Shown: piece by piece, positions 1 to 8,644 of the stretch
Position numbering within the stretch: position 1 is the stretch's first letter
Layout of the letters: the number at the start of each line of letters is the position of its first letter
Assembly (NCBI RefSeq): GCF_016107305.1
Contig: NZ_RCVR01000007.1
Coordinates: 124,001-188,000, forward strand
Reading direction: 5' to 3'
DNA: 64,000 nt
Source of the DNA: Roseomonas sp. KE2513
Lineage (GTDB): Bacteria; Pseudomonadota; Alphaproteobacteria; Acetobacterales; Acetobacteraceae
Notes under the pieces: generated by a model
What the model was told of the DNA's origin: nothing
The model's database searches: none
Seen by the model: the letters and a program-made list of their open reading frames with translations, nothing else
Translations under genes and position numbers: made by a program

Positions 1-599
1 CGGGCAAGCCGCTGGACCGGCCCGAGTACCAGCCCCTCTTCGCCGCCATGGCAGGCCACGACCTGCCGGTCTGGCTCCACCCCGCCCGCACCGCCGACAT
101 GGCGGACTACGCAAGTGAGGCAAAGAGCCGCTTCGAGATGTGGTGGTGCTTCGGCTGGCCCTACGAGACCTCCGTCGCCATGGCACGCCTCGTGCTGTCA
201 GGTCTCTTCGACCGCCACCCCGCCCTCAAGATCATCACCCACCACGGCGGCGGCATGATCCCGACCTTCGACGGCCGCGTCGGACCCGGCATGGCCGTGC
301 TCGGCAGCCGAACCACCGACGAGGACCTCTCGGGCATCCTCCCCGCCCTCCGCCGCCCCCACCTCGACTACTTCCGCGACTTCTACGCCGACACCGCCAT
401 GTTCGGCTCCGCCACAGGTCTGCCCGCCTCCCTCGCCTTCTTCGGACACGAACACCTCGTCTTCTCCACCGACGCACCGCTCGGGCCCATTCCCGAAACC
501 CTGCGCGCTCTGGAAGAACTGGACCTGACGCCGGAGCAGCGCCACGCGGTCATGCGGGGCAATGCCGAGCGCCTGCTGCGGCTCGACGCGCGCGACTGA
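1..599 (+). CDS. Amidohydrolase family 2 (ACMSD/decarboxylase-like), 5' truncated by window edge
   Basis: The reading frame is open from base 3, and the upstream part of the gene lies outside the window. The visible part matches the C-terminal two thirds of the full-length paralogue that follows it: the shared block EAKSRxEMWW...FGWPYETS, a metal-type His pair in THHGGGM, the GRVGPG and TTDEDLSG blocks, and an Asp in FSTDAPLG. It is therefore a TIM-barrel metal-dependent hydrolase or decarboxylase of Amidohydro_2 type. An internal ATG at position 48 should not be taken as the start, because homology to the paralogue continues upstream of it. The substrate is unknown. The tandem arrangement suggests an old duplication. 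Confidence 0.85.
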   Translation, partial: GKPLDRPEYQPLFAAMAGHDLPVWLHPARTADMADYASEAKSRFEMWWCFGWPYETSVAMARLVLSGLFDRHPALKIITHHGGGMIPTFDGRVGPGMAVLGSRTTDEDLSGILPALRRPHLDYFRDFYADTAMFGSATGLPASLAFFGHEHLVFSTDAPLGPIPETLRALEELDLTPEQRHAVMRGNAERLLRLDARD

Positions 600-773
600 T
601 CGCCGGGCAAGCGACGCGGCTCACCGGACCGTTGGTGGGCGCAGCCTGGACGGGCCGGTGGCGCTGGTTAAGCATGTTGCCACCGGCGACGACCCGCGTC
701 CGAACGGGCGTCCCGAGTGGCCGGAGGCGGGTGGCGCGTCCACCCCTCCACCAAGAAGAAAAGAGGAAACGCC

Positions 774-1796
774 GTGCGCTACGTCGATGCCTTCTGCCAT
801 TTCTTCCCCAAGCGCCTCTGGGACCGGATCCTGACCCTGGAGGGCGCTGGCGCTGGCATCGGTTCGCGCATGCGCGGCATTCCCGCCATCTACGACCTGG
901 ATGAGCGGATGCGCGTGATGGATCTGTTCAGCCAGCACGATTACACGCAGGTCATCTCGCTCGGCATGCCGCCGCTGGAACAACTCGGCACCCCCGAGGT
1001 CTCGGTAGAGCTCGCGAAGCTCGCGAATGACGGCATGGCGGATCTGGTGCAGAAGCACCCCGATCGCTTCGCCGGCTACGCCGCCGCCCTGCCGATGAAC
1101 GATCCCGACGCCGCCGTGCGCGAGGCCGAGCGCGCCTTCCGCAACCTCGGCGCCAATGCCGTGCAGATCCACAGCAACATCAACGGCGCGCCGCTCGACG
1201 AGGAGCGCTTCTTTCCGATTTTCGAGACGGCGGCCAAGCACGGCAAGCCGGTCTGCCTGCATCCCTCCCGCGGCAACGAGGTGACGGACTACGTCACGGA
1301 AGCGAAGTCGCGCTACGAGATCTGGTGGACCTTCGGCTGGCCCTACGAGACCTCCGCCGCCATGGCCCGCCTCGTCTTCGGCGGCGTGATGGACCGGCTG
1401 CCGGACCTCAAGATCCTCGCCCACCACCTCGGCGCCATGGTTCCCTATTTTGAGGGGCGCGTGGGGCCCGGCTGGGACCAGCTCGGCAAGCGCACGACGG
1501 ACGAGGATCTCTCGGGCGTGCTCGCGGGCCTCAAGAAGCGCCCGCTCGACTACTTCAAGAGCATGCACGCCGACAGCGCCACCTTCGGCTCGCGCGCGGC
1601 CACCGTCTGCGGCCTCGACTTCTACGGCGCCGACAAGGTTCTTTTCGCCTCCGACTGCCCCTTCGATCCCGAGCGAGGCCCCGGCTACATCCGCGAGACA
1701 ATCAAGGTGCTCGAGAGCATCGACATGCCCGAGGAGGACCGGCTGAAGATCAACTACCGCAACGCCGAGGGCTTCTTCGGACTCAAGCCCCGCTGA
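774..1796 (+). CDS. Amidohydrolase family 2 (ACMSD/decarboxylase-like)
   Basis: This 340-residue protein starts at GTG 774, preceded by an AAGAGGAA ribosome site. An ATG further upstream in frame adds residues that look non-coding. It is an Amidohydro_2 TIM barrel related to ACMSD and aromatic decarboxylases. Metal and active-site candidates are the N-terminal DAFCHFFP, HPSRG in mid-protein, AHHLGAM, and the Asp in FASDCPFDPE. The usual N-terminal HxH appears as FxH, so the first metal ligand is missing or replaced. It follows its truncated paralogue and precedes a Bug-type receptor, a pairing often seen where an imported carboxylate is degraded. The family is secure; the substrate is not. 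Confidence 0.88.
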   Translation: MRYVDAFCHFFPKRLWDRILTLEGAGAGIGSRMRGIPAIYDLDERMRVMDLFSQHDYTQVISLGMPPLEQLGTPEVSVELAKLANDGMADLVQKHPDRFAGYAAALPMNDPDAAVREAERAFRNLGANAVQIHSNINGAPLDEERFFPIFETAAKHGKPVCLHPSRGNEVTDYVTEAKSRYEIWWTFGWPYETSAAMARLVFGGVMDRLPDLKILAHHLGAMVPYFEGRVGPGWDQLGKRTTDEDLSGVLAGLKKRPLDYFKSMHADSATFGSRAATVCGLDFYGADKVLFASDCPFDPERGPGYIRETIKVLESIDMPEEDRLKINYRNAEGFFGLKPR

Positions 1797-1898
1797 GAGG
1801 ACCGGCGGCGCGCCGTCTCGCGCGTCGCCCCGACATGCGGCTTGCAGAGACGAGGGTGACGCCGGATCAACCGGCGCGCCGGAGAGGGGAGGTTCACC

Positions 1899-2888
1899 AT
1901 GCTCACCCGCCGACAGGCCGCGGCCGCTGGGCTGCTTGCGCTCGCGGTCCCCGCCGCCGCCCAGGAGAGCGCCCAGGAGGCGGGCGCCACCCGCCTGCCG
2001 GACGGCCCCGTGAACATCATCGTCGGCTCCGCGCCGGGCACCGGCAACGACATCCTCGCGCGCCTCATGCAGCCCTACCTGCAGCAGCGCCTGGGGCAGC
2101 CGGTCGTGGTGGAGAACCGCGTGGGCGCCAGCGGCATCATCGCCGCCCAGGCGGTCTCTCGCGCGGCGCCCGACGGGCGCACGCTGCTGGTGATGGGCGA
2201 TCCCTTCGTCACCAGCCCCAGCCTGACGAAAAGCCTGCCCTACGATCCCGTCGCGGGCTTCTCCTTCCTCATCCGCCTCGCCAGCGGCGTTGTCGTCCTG
2301 GCGGTGAAGGCGGATTCACCGGCCAACGACCTCCGCGGCTTCGTGGAACTGGCGCGGGCGAATCCAGTGCGGCTCAACTACGCCTCCCCCGGCAACGGCA
2401 CGCCCCATCACATGATCATGGAGATGTTCAAGGTGACCAACCACCTGGACATCGCCCATGTGCCCTATCGCGCCGCCTCGCAGGCCCTCCAGGACCTCGT
2501 CGGCAAGCGGATCGACGCGATGATGGTGCCCGTCCACGTTGCGCTACCAATGGCTCGCGATGGGCAGATCAGGATCCTTGCCATCGTGGCCGATAAGCGC
2601 TCGGCGGAGGCGCCGGAGGTGCCGACCATGGCGGAGGCGGGCTTTCCCATGACGAGCGCCACCCTCCTCTTCGGCCTCTTCGGCCCTGCCAACATGCCGC
2701 CCGCCCTCGTCGCCAAGATCAACGCGGCGGTGAACGGCTGGCTCTCCCTGCCGGAGACGAAGGAGCGGCTGCGCTCGCAGGGGATGGTCGCGGATGGCGG
2801 CACGCCGGAAGCCTTCCGCCAGGGCATCGTGAACGACATCGCCCATTGGGCGAGGGTGATCCGGGAGGCCGGGATCACCCCCGACTGA
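1899..2888 (+). CDS. Bug/TctC-type tripartite tricarboxylate transporter substrate-binding protein
   Basis: This is a periplasmic solute receptor of 329 residues. The N-terminus carries a twin-arginine-like TRRQAAAAG stretch, a hydrophobic core and an AxA cleavage region near residue 25. Family signatures are NIIVGSAPGTGNDILARL, VVVENRVGASG, SLPYDPVAGFSFL, and the GKRIDAMM and EVPTMAEAGFP blocks. GAGAGGGGAGG lies just upstream of the ATG. No TctA or TctB membrane genes are in the window, so it is an orphan receptor that would share a transporter or act in signalling. Its neighbours suggest that it captures a substrate of the preceding amidohydrolases; that is inference. Confidence 0.92.
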   Translation: MLTRRQAAAAGLLALAVPAAAQESAQEAGATRLPDGPVNIIVGSAPGTGNDILARLMQPYLQQRLGQPVVVENRVGASGIIAAQAVSRAAPDGRTLLVMGDPFVTSPSLTKSLPYDPVAGFSFLIRLASGVVVLAVKADSPANDLRGFVELARANPVRLNYASPGNGTPHHMIMEMFKVTNHLDIAHVPYRAASQALQDLVGKRIDAMMVPVHVALPMARDGQIRILAIVADKRSAEAPEVPTMAEAGFPMTSATLLFGLFGPANMPPALVAKINAAVNGWLSLPETKERLRSQGMVADGGTPEAFRQGIVNDIAHWARVIREAGITPD

Positions 2889-2985
2889 CCCGGCGTGGTG
2901 CTTGCGGCACAGGAGGTGGGGTGACAGCCTCCGCGTGCCGGCGCGGGGCCATCCCGTCCCGGCGCGCCCCGGAGCATGCGCGCCC

Positions 2986-3318
2986 ATGAAGATCCCCGAT
3001 CTGCCCTTCACCATCACCGACTGGTCCACCGTTCCCAAGACCCACCACCCCGGCGAGACCGGGGAGGCCACCTGGCGCAGCTTCACCGTGGGAGACCTGC
3101 GGGTGCGGATGGTGGAGTACTCGCCGGGCTATCTCGCTGACCACTGGTGCGACCGCGGCCATGTGCTGACCGTGCTGGAGGGCGAGCTGGAGACCGAGTT
3201 GCGCGACGGCCGCCGTTTCACGCTGCGGCCCGGCATGAGTTACCAGGTCTCCGACTTCGGTGATGCCGCGCACCGTTCCTCGACGCGGACCGGGGCGCGG
3301 CTGTTCATCGTGGACTGA
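2986..3318 (+). CDS. DHCW-motif cupin fold protein
   Basis: This 110-residue protein is a single cupin barrel. The ATG at 2986 gives the family's normal N-terminus (MKIPDLPFTITDWS). An upstream in-frame ATG would add an arginine- and proline-rich, non-homologous stretch. Diagnostic blocks are VRMVEYSPGYLADHWCDRGH (the DHxC-type metal-site region), GELETEL, and the end SSTRTGARLFIVD. Members are small and cytoplasmic, without a settled reaction. It lies about 100 bp after the solute receptor on the same strand and may be cotranscribed with it. Confidence 0.85.
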   Translation: MKIPDLPFTITDWSTVPKTHHPGETGEATWRSFTVGDLRVRMVEYSPGYLADHWCDRGHVLTVLEGELETELRDGRRFTLRPGMSYQVSDFGDAAHRSSTRTGARLFIVD

Positions 3319-3361
3319 CGCGGGTTGATCGGCCGGGTGCTTCCGCGGCCGTTGCCTGATC

Positions 3362-3534
3362 CTGGGCATGACCGACTTTTGATGCATCATAACAAAATAA
3401 AGACCAGCTTAAAAAACGAGTGCAAAAACGATTTGGATGTTCAACCAATTTCTGAAGGAAGCGTTAAGCGCCCGAACCGATCTCTGGCCGTCCCCCCTCG
3501 GCCAGGAACCCCTCGACCCGGCTCAGGAATTCCC
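3362..3534. promoter_or_regulatory. AT-rich intergenic island, probable promoter region
   Basis: Between the cupin stop and the small membrane ORF, roughly 3370-3465 is strikingly AT-rich for this window, with runs such as AACAAAATAAAG and CTTAAAAAACG. No RNA fold or gene was recognised in it. It most likely holds the promoter of the small downstream ORF, or is a relic of transferred DNA. Confidence 0.4.
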
Positions 3535-3729
3535 ATGGCAGTCTCTTTCCTCCGCCGCAGCATCTTCCTTCTCGTTGCCCTCTTCGCGGTAAAATCCACC
3601 CCCGTCGCCGCCCTTCAGGAGTTTGCACGCGAGATTCATCCCTTTTTCACGACAGGCACCTCGGTCTGGGTGCTCACCGCCCTGCTTGCTGCGATCCTCG
3701 TCAGCCATCCTGGCCTGCGCCAACGTTGA
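3535..3729 (+). CDS. Small hypothetical membrane protein
   Basis: This is a 64-residue ORF starting at ATG 3535, with a CAGGAA element a few bases upstream. It has a basic N-terminus (SFLRRS), a hydrophobic segment at about residues 10-25 ending in an AxA-like site, a short polar stretch (LQEFAREIHPFF), and a second hydrophobic helix at about 42-58. It could be a two-helix membrane peptide or have a signal peptide plus an anchor. It resembles small conserved alphaproteobacterial membrane proteins in shape only. It ends just before the convergent amidase gene. Confidence 0.5.
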   Translation: MAVSFLRRSIFLLVALFAVKSTPVAALQEFAREIHPFFTTGTSVWVLTALLAAILVSHPGLRQR

Positions 3730-3758
3730 GCCGGCCTGGGGCGTAGCGGGCGGGGCGC

Positions 3759-4931
3759 TCAAGCCAGCGGCAGGCCCCAGCCGACCACCGCATCAACAAG
3801 CGCCAGATCGGCCCCGCGCGGGCCGATGACGGAGAGACCGATCGGGCACCCGTCCAGCAGCCCCAAGGGCATCGAGACCTGGGGCAGCCCGCCCAGGCCC
3901 GCGATGCAGGTCAGCGTCATCGCCCGCGTGCGGAAGGCCTCCAGCTCCGCGGCCGGTGTCGCCAAGCGGGGCGCGATACCGGGGGCGGTGGGAAGCAGGA
4001 GCGCGGTGCCCGGCGGCAGGGCGGCGTCCAGCACGCGCAGGGCGGCGTTGCGCCCGGCCTCGGCGGCCTGCTCGGCCTCCTCGGTCAGGCCCGAGGCCCA
4101 GGCGAAGCGCTCGCGGACTCCAGGGCCGAAGGCGGGCTCCACCGCCGTCACCCACTCCCCATGCGTGCGCCAGGCGTCGCGGCCCTGCAGGACCCGGAAA
4201 TGGCCGAACCAGTCGGATAGCCCGTCCGGGGCAAGGCGCGTGGACTCGAACGGCAGTTGCTCCGCGAGCATCGCCAGGGCGGGCGCCAGCCCCCCGCCAA
4301 CCTCCTCTCCCGCCAGATCGAAGGCGTCCTCCAGCCGGACAAGACGGGTGATCGGCGCTGCCGCCGCCTCCGGCAGCAAGGCGCGGCCGACGCGGGCCAG
4401 CAGCCCGGCCTCGCGCGTGAACCAACCGACTACGTCGAAGCGCGGCGCCAGCGGCACCAGCCCGCCCACCGGTACCGCCCCGTGCGTGGTGCGGATCCCA
4501 AACAGGCCGCAATAGGAGGCGGGTACCCGCACCGAGCCGCCGGTATCGGTGCCGAGCGCCGTGTCCACCGCCCCGCCCGCGACGGCCGAGGCCGAGCCGG
4601 AGGAGGAGCCGCCGGGGATGCGCCCCGGCGCCCGCGTGTTCACGGGCGTGCCGTAATGCGCGTTCTCGCCATTAAGGGAGAAGGCCAGCTCGTCGGTATG
4701 CGTCTTGCCCGAGAGGGTGGCGCCGGCGTCTAGCATCGCCGCGACCGCAGCGGCGTGGCGCGTCGGTACGGGATGGGTGCGCGCCCAGTCCGGGTTGCCC
4801 GCGGCGGTCGCGAAGCCCGCGACATCGAAGAGGTCCTTGGCCGCGAAGGTGATCCCCGAGAGCGCGCCGCCCGGCACGCCCGCGATATGCGGCTGCGGTC
4901 CTGGGGTGAAGGCGTTCAGCGGGTCGGTCAT
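3759..4931 (-). CDS. Amidase signature family hydrolase
   Basis: This 390-residue cytoplasmic amidase has a complete Ser-cisSer-Lys triad: Lys32 in FAAKDLFD, cis-Ser109 in GGSSSGSA, and the nucleophile Ser133 in DTGGSVRVPAS. The start at MTDPLNAF is set by an AAGGAAAGAG ribosome site and by a 4-base ATGA overlap with the stop of the upstream deacetylase gene. It is the last gene of a five-gene overlapping operon that also encodes a ureidoglycolate lyase-like and a PuuE-like protein. It probably hydrolyses an amide or carbamoyl intermediate. The exact substrate cannot be read from sequence; AtzF/allophanate-hydrolase-type members and general amidases share these motifs. Confidence 0.92.
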   Translation of the reverse strand: MTDPLNAFTPGPQPHIAGVPGGALSGITFAAKDLFDVAGFATAAGNPDWARTHPVPTRHAAAVAAMLDAGATLSGKTHTDELAFSLNGENAHYGTPVNTRAPGRIPGGSSSGSASAVAGGAVDTALGTDTGGSVRVPASYCGLFGIRTTHGAVPVGGLVPLAPRFDVVGWFTREAGLLARVGRALLPEAAAAPITRLVRLEDAFDLAGEEVGGGLAPALAMLAEQLPFESTRLAPDGLSDWFGHFRVLQGRDAWRTHGEWVTAVEPAFGPGVRERFAWASGLTEEAEQAAEAGRNAALRVLDAALPPGTALLLPTAPGIAPRLATPAAELEAFRTRAMTLTCIAGLGGLPQVSMPLGLLDGCPIGLSVIGPRGADLALVDAVVGWGLPLA

Positions 4932-5830
4932 GCTCTCTTTCCTTGGGCGCTTAAAATCGGCCGGGCATGGGCCGCGATGGCCCCTGGCGTGCAGAGCCAC
5001 ACTTCCCCCGCGGCCGCCGAGGCGGCAAGCCGGGCGAAGATCCGCCGCAGGTGCCGCAACCGCGCCGGCCAGCCGACGAGGAAGGGGTGGAGCGACAGGT
5101 TGAAGACGATCGGGTGCCGGGCGGAGAGGCGCAGCATCTCCTCGAAGCCGTCCAGCGTAGCGTCCGCCCATTCGGCGGGCGTCCACTTGGCCGCGTGCAG
5201 CGCCGGCAGGTCGTTCAGCGGGCGGGCATAGGGCACCGCCACGAGGTCGCGGCCCCTTGCCGTGCGGAGAAGGGTCGGCTGGTCGTCATGCGGCCAGTCC
5301 ATGACGTAGTCGAAGCCGGCATCGGCCAGGATCTCCGGCGTGCGGTGCGTCTCGGCCACCCAGGGACCCATCCAGCCGCGCGGCGGGGCGCCGGTCAGCG
5401 CCAGGAGCCGGTCGCGGCACTCCCGGATCATCGCGCGCTCCGCCGCCTCGTCCATGTCGGACTGCCGCTCGGCATTGGTGCGGCCATGGCCGACGATCTC
5501 GTCGCCCCGTGCGAGGAGGGCGGCCGGGACCTGCGGGCAGAGGTCAATGATCTCGGTGTTCATCAGCGCGGCGGCCGGCAGCCCGTGCTCGGCCAGCGCG
5601 TCCAGCAGGTACCAGATGCCCACCCGGTTGCCCCAGTCGCGCCAGCCGAAATTCACCACGTCCGGCTCAGGCAGGGGGTTCACCAACGGGATACCCAACC
5701 CCTCCGCGAAGGGAAAGGCCTCGACGTTGATGGCGATGTAGACCGCCAGCCGCGCGCCGTTCGGCCAGTCCCAGACCGGCCGCTCCGGCAGGGGCGAGTA
5801 GGCATAGCGGCCATGGGTCGCGAGCGGCAT
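4928..5830 (-). CDS. Polysaccharide deacetylase family protein, PuuE/allantoinase-like
   Basis: This 300-residue NodB-type fold has the subgroup layout of cofactor-light allantoinases: an early INVEAFPF block, NFGWRDWGNRVG, EIVGHGRTN with a metal-type His, MGPWVAETHRTPEIL, and LSLHPFLVGWPARL with a second His. The start is the ATG forming TGATG with the stop of the ureidoglycolate lyase-like gene. Its position between a ureide-type lyase and an amidase favours cleavage of a cyclic ureide or amide over a role on cell-wall sugar. No signal peptide is visible, which fits a cytoplasmic catabolic enzyme. Confidence 0.82.
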   Translation of the reverse strand: MPLATHGRYAYSPLPERPVWDWPNGARLAVYIAINVEAFPFAEGLGIPLVNPLPEPDVVNFGWRDWGNRVGIWYLLDALAEHGLPAAALMNTEIIDLCPQVPAALLARGDEIVGHGRTNAERQSDMDEAAERAMIRECRDRLLALTGAPPRGWMGPWVAETHRTPEILADAGFDYVMDWPHDDQPTLLRTARGRDLVAVPYARPLNDLPALHAAKWTPAEWADATLDGFEEMLRLSARHPIVFNLSLHPFLVGWPARLRHLRRIFARLAASAAAGEVWLCTPGAIAAHARPILSAQGKRA

Positions 5831-6339
5831 CAGGGCATGATGTCGAAAGCGAGGCCGAAGCGCTGGTCGAGCCGCACCGTGTGGTGGTCCGCGATGTTCG
5901 TGTCGGCCAATTCCAGGTTGAGGAAATCGACCGACGATCCGGTGAAGTAAGGCCCCGCGTGCCAGGTTCCGTGGTGCAGGGCGAGGGCCTTGCCGCTGGG
6001 GATGCGGAAGGCCTCGATGGCAGCAGGATCGGGCTCCGCGCCCGCATCGTCCACGTTGCCGGGGGCAGCGAGGGCGATGAACCACTCCTCCCCTTTCGTG
6101 GCCGCGAGGCACTGGGTGACGGCGGTGTGGCGGGTGATGCCGGCGACGCGCATCGGCCGCGCCGTCAGCCGCATGATGTAGAGCCGCGGCGTGCCGCGCC
6201 CGAGGTCGAGCACGGCCTCGGCGGGGCCGAAGGGCGTGCCGTCCTCGCCAGGCTCGATCAGCGTGCCGTAGGGGGCGATCGCCTCGGGCGTCGCCTCGCG
6301 GGCGGGGAGGGCGCGGATTTCGATGGCCGTGTCGCTCAT
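5830..6339 (-). CDS. Ureidoglycolate lyase family protein
   Basis: This 169-residue protein has the AllA/ureidoglycolate lyase barrel signatures: an early ATPEAIAPYGTLIEPG block, LYIMRLTARPMRV, GITRHTAVTQCL, WFIALAAPG, and HHGTWHAGPY near the C-terminus. AllA releases urea from ureidoglycolate and yields glyoxylate. The ATG overlaps the stop of the alpha/beta hydrolase gene by four bases. The gene sits directly before the PuuE-like deacetylase, which supports purine or other ureide breakdown. No uricase or allantoicase is in the window, so the pathway entry point is unknown. Confidence 0.82.
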   Translation of the reverse strand: MSDTAIEIRALPAREATPEAIAPYGTLIEPGEDGTPFGPAEAVLDLGRGTPRLYIMRLTARPMRVAGITRHTAVTQCLAATKGEEWFIALAAPGNVDDAGAEPDPAAIEAFRIPSGKALALHHGTWHAGPYFTGSSVDFLNLELADTNIADHHTVRLDQRFGLAFDIMP

Positions 6340-7220
6340 GGCCGGGGCTCCGTGATGCAGGGGGCGGTCAGCATGGCATGGAGGCGCCTCGCCAGGGGCG
6401 TTGCCGGATCGAGCACCGCTTCGGCCTGGGAGAAATGGTCGGCGCCCTCGATGGCCATCAGCGTGGCCCGGGGGCCGAGCCGGGCCGCAAGTTCCCCCGC
6501 CTGCCGCCGGAACTCGGCCGTCTCCCGGGCGCCGTGGGTGATCGTGACCTCGGCAGACAGCAGCGCGGCATGGTGCAGCGGGGAGAGAGCGGCGGCTTCC
6601 GCCTCGCTCAGCGAGAGGACGGCGTTGCGGAAGGAGCGGCGCACGGGCTCGAGGTCGTACATGCCGCCCATCAGCAGCAGGGAGGCCGGCGGCGCCTCCT
6701 CCCGCAACTCGATCGCCGCCATCGCCGCGAGGGTCGCGCCGGAGGAGATGCCGGCGAGGTGCATGCGCTGGGGGTCGAGCCCGAGCGGGGTGGCCTCCCG
6801 CCGGAGGAAGCGCAAGGCCTCGGCCACTTGCGCGGCCATTTCGGCCAGCCTCGCCCCGGGCCGCTTCGCGTGGGTCACCACCGCGTGGGAGATGCCCCAT
6901 TCGCGCAGCCGGGCCGCCCAGAAGCCTGCGCCAGCGGCATTGCCCGTGGTCCAGCCGCCGCCGTGCACGAGGACAAGAAGGGGCTGCGGCCCATCCACCC
7001 CCTCTACGGGATAGAGGTCGAGGCGCATGGCCGGGTGTGTGCCATAGGCGATGTCCGGGCGGATCGGCAGGGCGGCGCGGTTGCGCTGCGCCAGCGCCCG
7101 CAGCCGGGCAAGCGCCGCCGCGCCCTCCGCGCCGGCGGCGGCGTTGTTGTCGTACTGCGCGTCGAGCGCCGCTTGGTCGTAGCCACCCCAGACCGGCGCC
7201 GGCGCGGATACCTCGCTCAC
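6336..7220 (-). CDS. Alpha/beta hydrolase (esterase/kynurenine formamidase-like)
   Basis: This 294-residue hydrolase has the oxyanion motif VHGGGWTTG, the nucleophile elbow AGISSGATL, and a late acid-His pair ending in EGADHFS. The start is a GTG whose GTGA overlaps the stop of the FAD oxidoreductase upstream. The HGGGW plus GxSxG pattern is that of the HSL and kynurenine-formamidase-like esterases. In the context of amidase and ureide genes it may cleave an amide or formamide bond. No signal peptide is visible. Confidence 0.85.
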   Translation of the reverse strand: MSEVSAPAPVWGGYDQAALDAQYDNNAAAGAEGAAALARLRALAQRNRAALPIRPDIAYGTHPAMRLDLYPVEGVDGPQPLLVLVHGGGWTTGNAAGAGFWAARLREWGISHAVVTHAKRPGARLAEMAAQVAEALRFLRREATPLGLDPQRMHLAGISSGATLAAMAAIELREEAPPASLLLMGGMYDLEPVRRSFRNAVLSLSEAEAAALSPLHHAALLSAEVTITHGARETAEFRRQAGELAARLGPRATLMAIEGADHFSQAEAVLDPATPLARRLHAMLTAPCITEPRP

Positions 7221-8644
7221 GCAACTGCCTCCCGCGGGAGCTCGGTGTGGTCGCCGCCGATGAACTCGCGCCAGGTGGCCGCCTCCTGGTCGAGGAAGAG
7301 GCAGCGCTTCACACCCTCGATCAGCCGCGGCGCCGTGTATTTCATCCCGCTGTTGGAGGCCGAGACCGGGCCGAGGCTGAGCGTCGCCCCGCGCGTGATC
7401 GTCAGCACGCGGGAGAGCCAGGGCGCCCGCCCCGCCTCGCGCTCCGTGAAAGCGCCGAGGCGGTCGAGATAGGGGAAGCGGCCGAGCGCCGGGTTGGCCT
7501 CCTCCGGCGGCGGGGCGTAGCGGTCGGACCAGAGCGCGGCCTCCGCGGCAATGGCCGCCATCTCAGGCCGTTCGGCGAGGTCCACGCGCATGCCGGTGGC
7601 GGCGACCACGGCATCAAAAGCAAAGCGGCGGCCACCGCCCTCCACCAGGATCTCGCTGCCGCTCCAGCAGATGGAATCCCAGGGCGTGGCGGGGTGCAGC
7701 GCGAAGCCAGGCGTCGCCATGGCCGCGTCGTAGGTCGGCTTCGGCGGGCCCTGCCCGATGCTCAGCAGCCGGTGCATCATGGCCCATTTCCGGGCATCCG
7801 GCAGGTCCACGTAATGGGCGAGGTAGCCCGCATTCTCCATCCAGCGGCGCGGATTGGTCAGCGGCAGGGCAGGGCGGCGGAAGCAGAGATCGGCCGAGCG
7901 CGCCCCGGCTGCCAGGGCCGCCACCGCCGTATCGAAGCCAGAGGCCCCGGCGCCCAGTACGCCCACCCGCATGCCGCGCAGGACGGCAGGGTCGAAAGCG
8001 TGGTTCGCATGGTACACGCGGTCCGCCGGCACGGCTTGCGCCATCCATTCGGGGATGGAGAAGCCGGCGGCGCCGGTGGCGAGGACGCAGCTGCGGGCGA
8101 AAACCGTCCGTGGCTCCGCCACCGTCTCGAAGCCGAGGCGCAGCAATTGGCTGCCCTCCACCGGTTCCAGCGACGCAAGGCGCCAGCCATTCGTCACCGG
8201 CAGATCGAGCGCCTCGCGGTAGAAGTTGAGGTAGTCCATCCAGGAGGTGCGCGGGATGCGGAACATCGCCGCCCACCCGTCCGCCCCGTGCTGCGCCTCC
8301 CACCAGGCGCGGAAGGAGAGGGAGGGGAGGCCGAGGTCGGGGCCGGTCAGCGTCTTGGGTGTGCGCAGCATCGACATGCGCGCGAAGGTTACCCAGGGCC
8401 CCTCTCGTCCCGGCTCGGCCACGTCGAAGATGCCTATGCGCTCCACCCGCTCCCGCCGCAGCCCGGCGCCGAGGGTCAGTCCGTACTGGCCGGCGCCGAT
8501 GACCGCGCAATCAAGCGCCACCGTGCCGTCCGGCGCCGCGACCGGCTCGACCCAGGCCGGGGTGGGGTAGGCGAGGGTTTCGAGCTCCCGGCGGATCCGG
8601 GATCGCAGGTCGTCGAGCGCGCTGGCACGGGGAATGGGATGCAT
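7217..8644 (-). CDS. FAD/NAD(P)-binding oxidoreductase, flavin monooxygenase-like
   Basis: This 475-residue protein has two Rossmann dinucleotide motifs: AVIGAGQYGLTLGAGL near residue 45 for FAD and VGVLGAGASGFDTAVAAL near 215 for NAD(P)H. It also has the ATGAAGFSIPEW and VVAATGMRVDL strands typical of class B-like flavoprotein monooxygenases and L-ornithine/lysine hydroxylase relatives. I chose ATG 8644 over the GTG three bases upstream for better spacing from an AGG. It is the first gene of the five-gene minus-strand operon, so it may hydroxylate or oxidise the N-containing substrate that the later genes hydrolyse. Confidence 0.85.
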   Translation of the reverse strand: MHPIPRASALDDLRSRIRRELETLAYPTPAWVEPVAAPDGTVALDCAVIGAGQYGLTLGAGLRRERVERIGIFDVAEPGREGPWVTFARMSMLRTPKTLTGPDLGLPSLSFRAWWEAQHGADGWAAMFRIPRTSWMDYLNFYREALDLPVTNGWRLASLEPVEGSQLLRLGFETVAEPRTVFARSCVLATGAAGFSIPEWMAQAVPADRVYHANHAFDPAVLRGMRVGVLGAGASGFDTAVAALAAGARSADLCFRRPALPLTNPRRWMENAGYLAHYVDLPDARKWAMMHRLLSIGQGPPKPTYDAAMATPGFALHPATPWDSICWSGSEILVEGGGRRFAFDAVVAATGMRVDLAERPEMAAIAAEAALWSDRYAPPPEEANPALGRFPYLDRLGAFTEREAGRAPWLSRVLTITRGATLSLGPVSASNSGMKYTAPRLIEGVKRCLFLDQEAATWREFIGGDHTELPREAVA

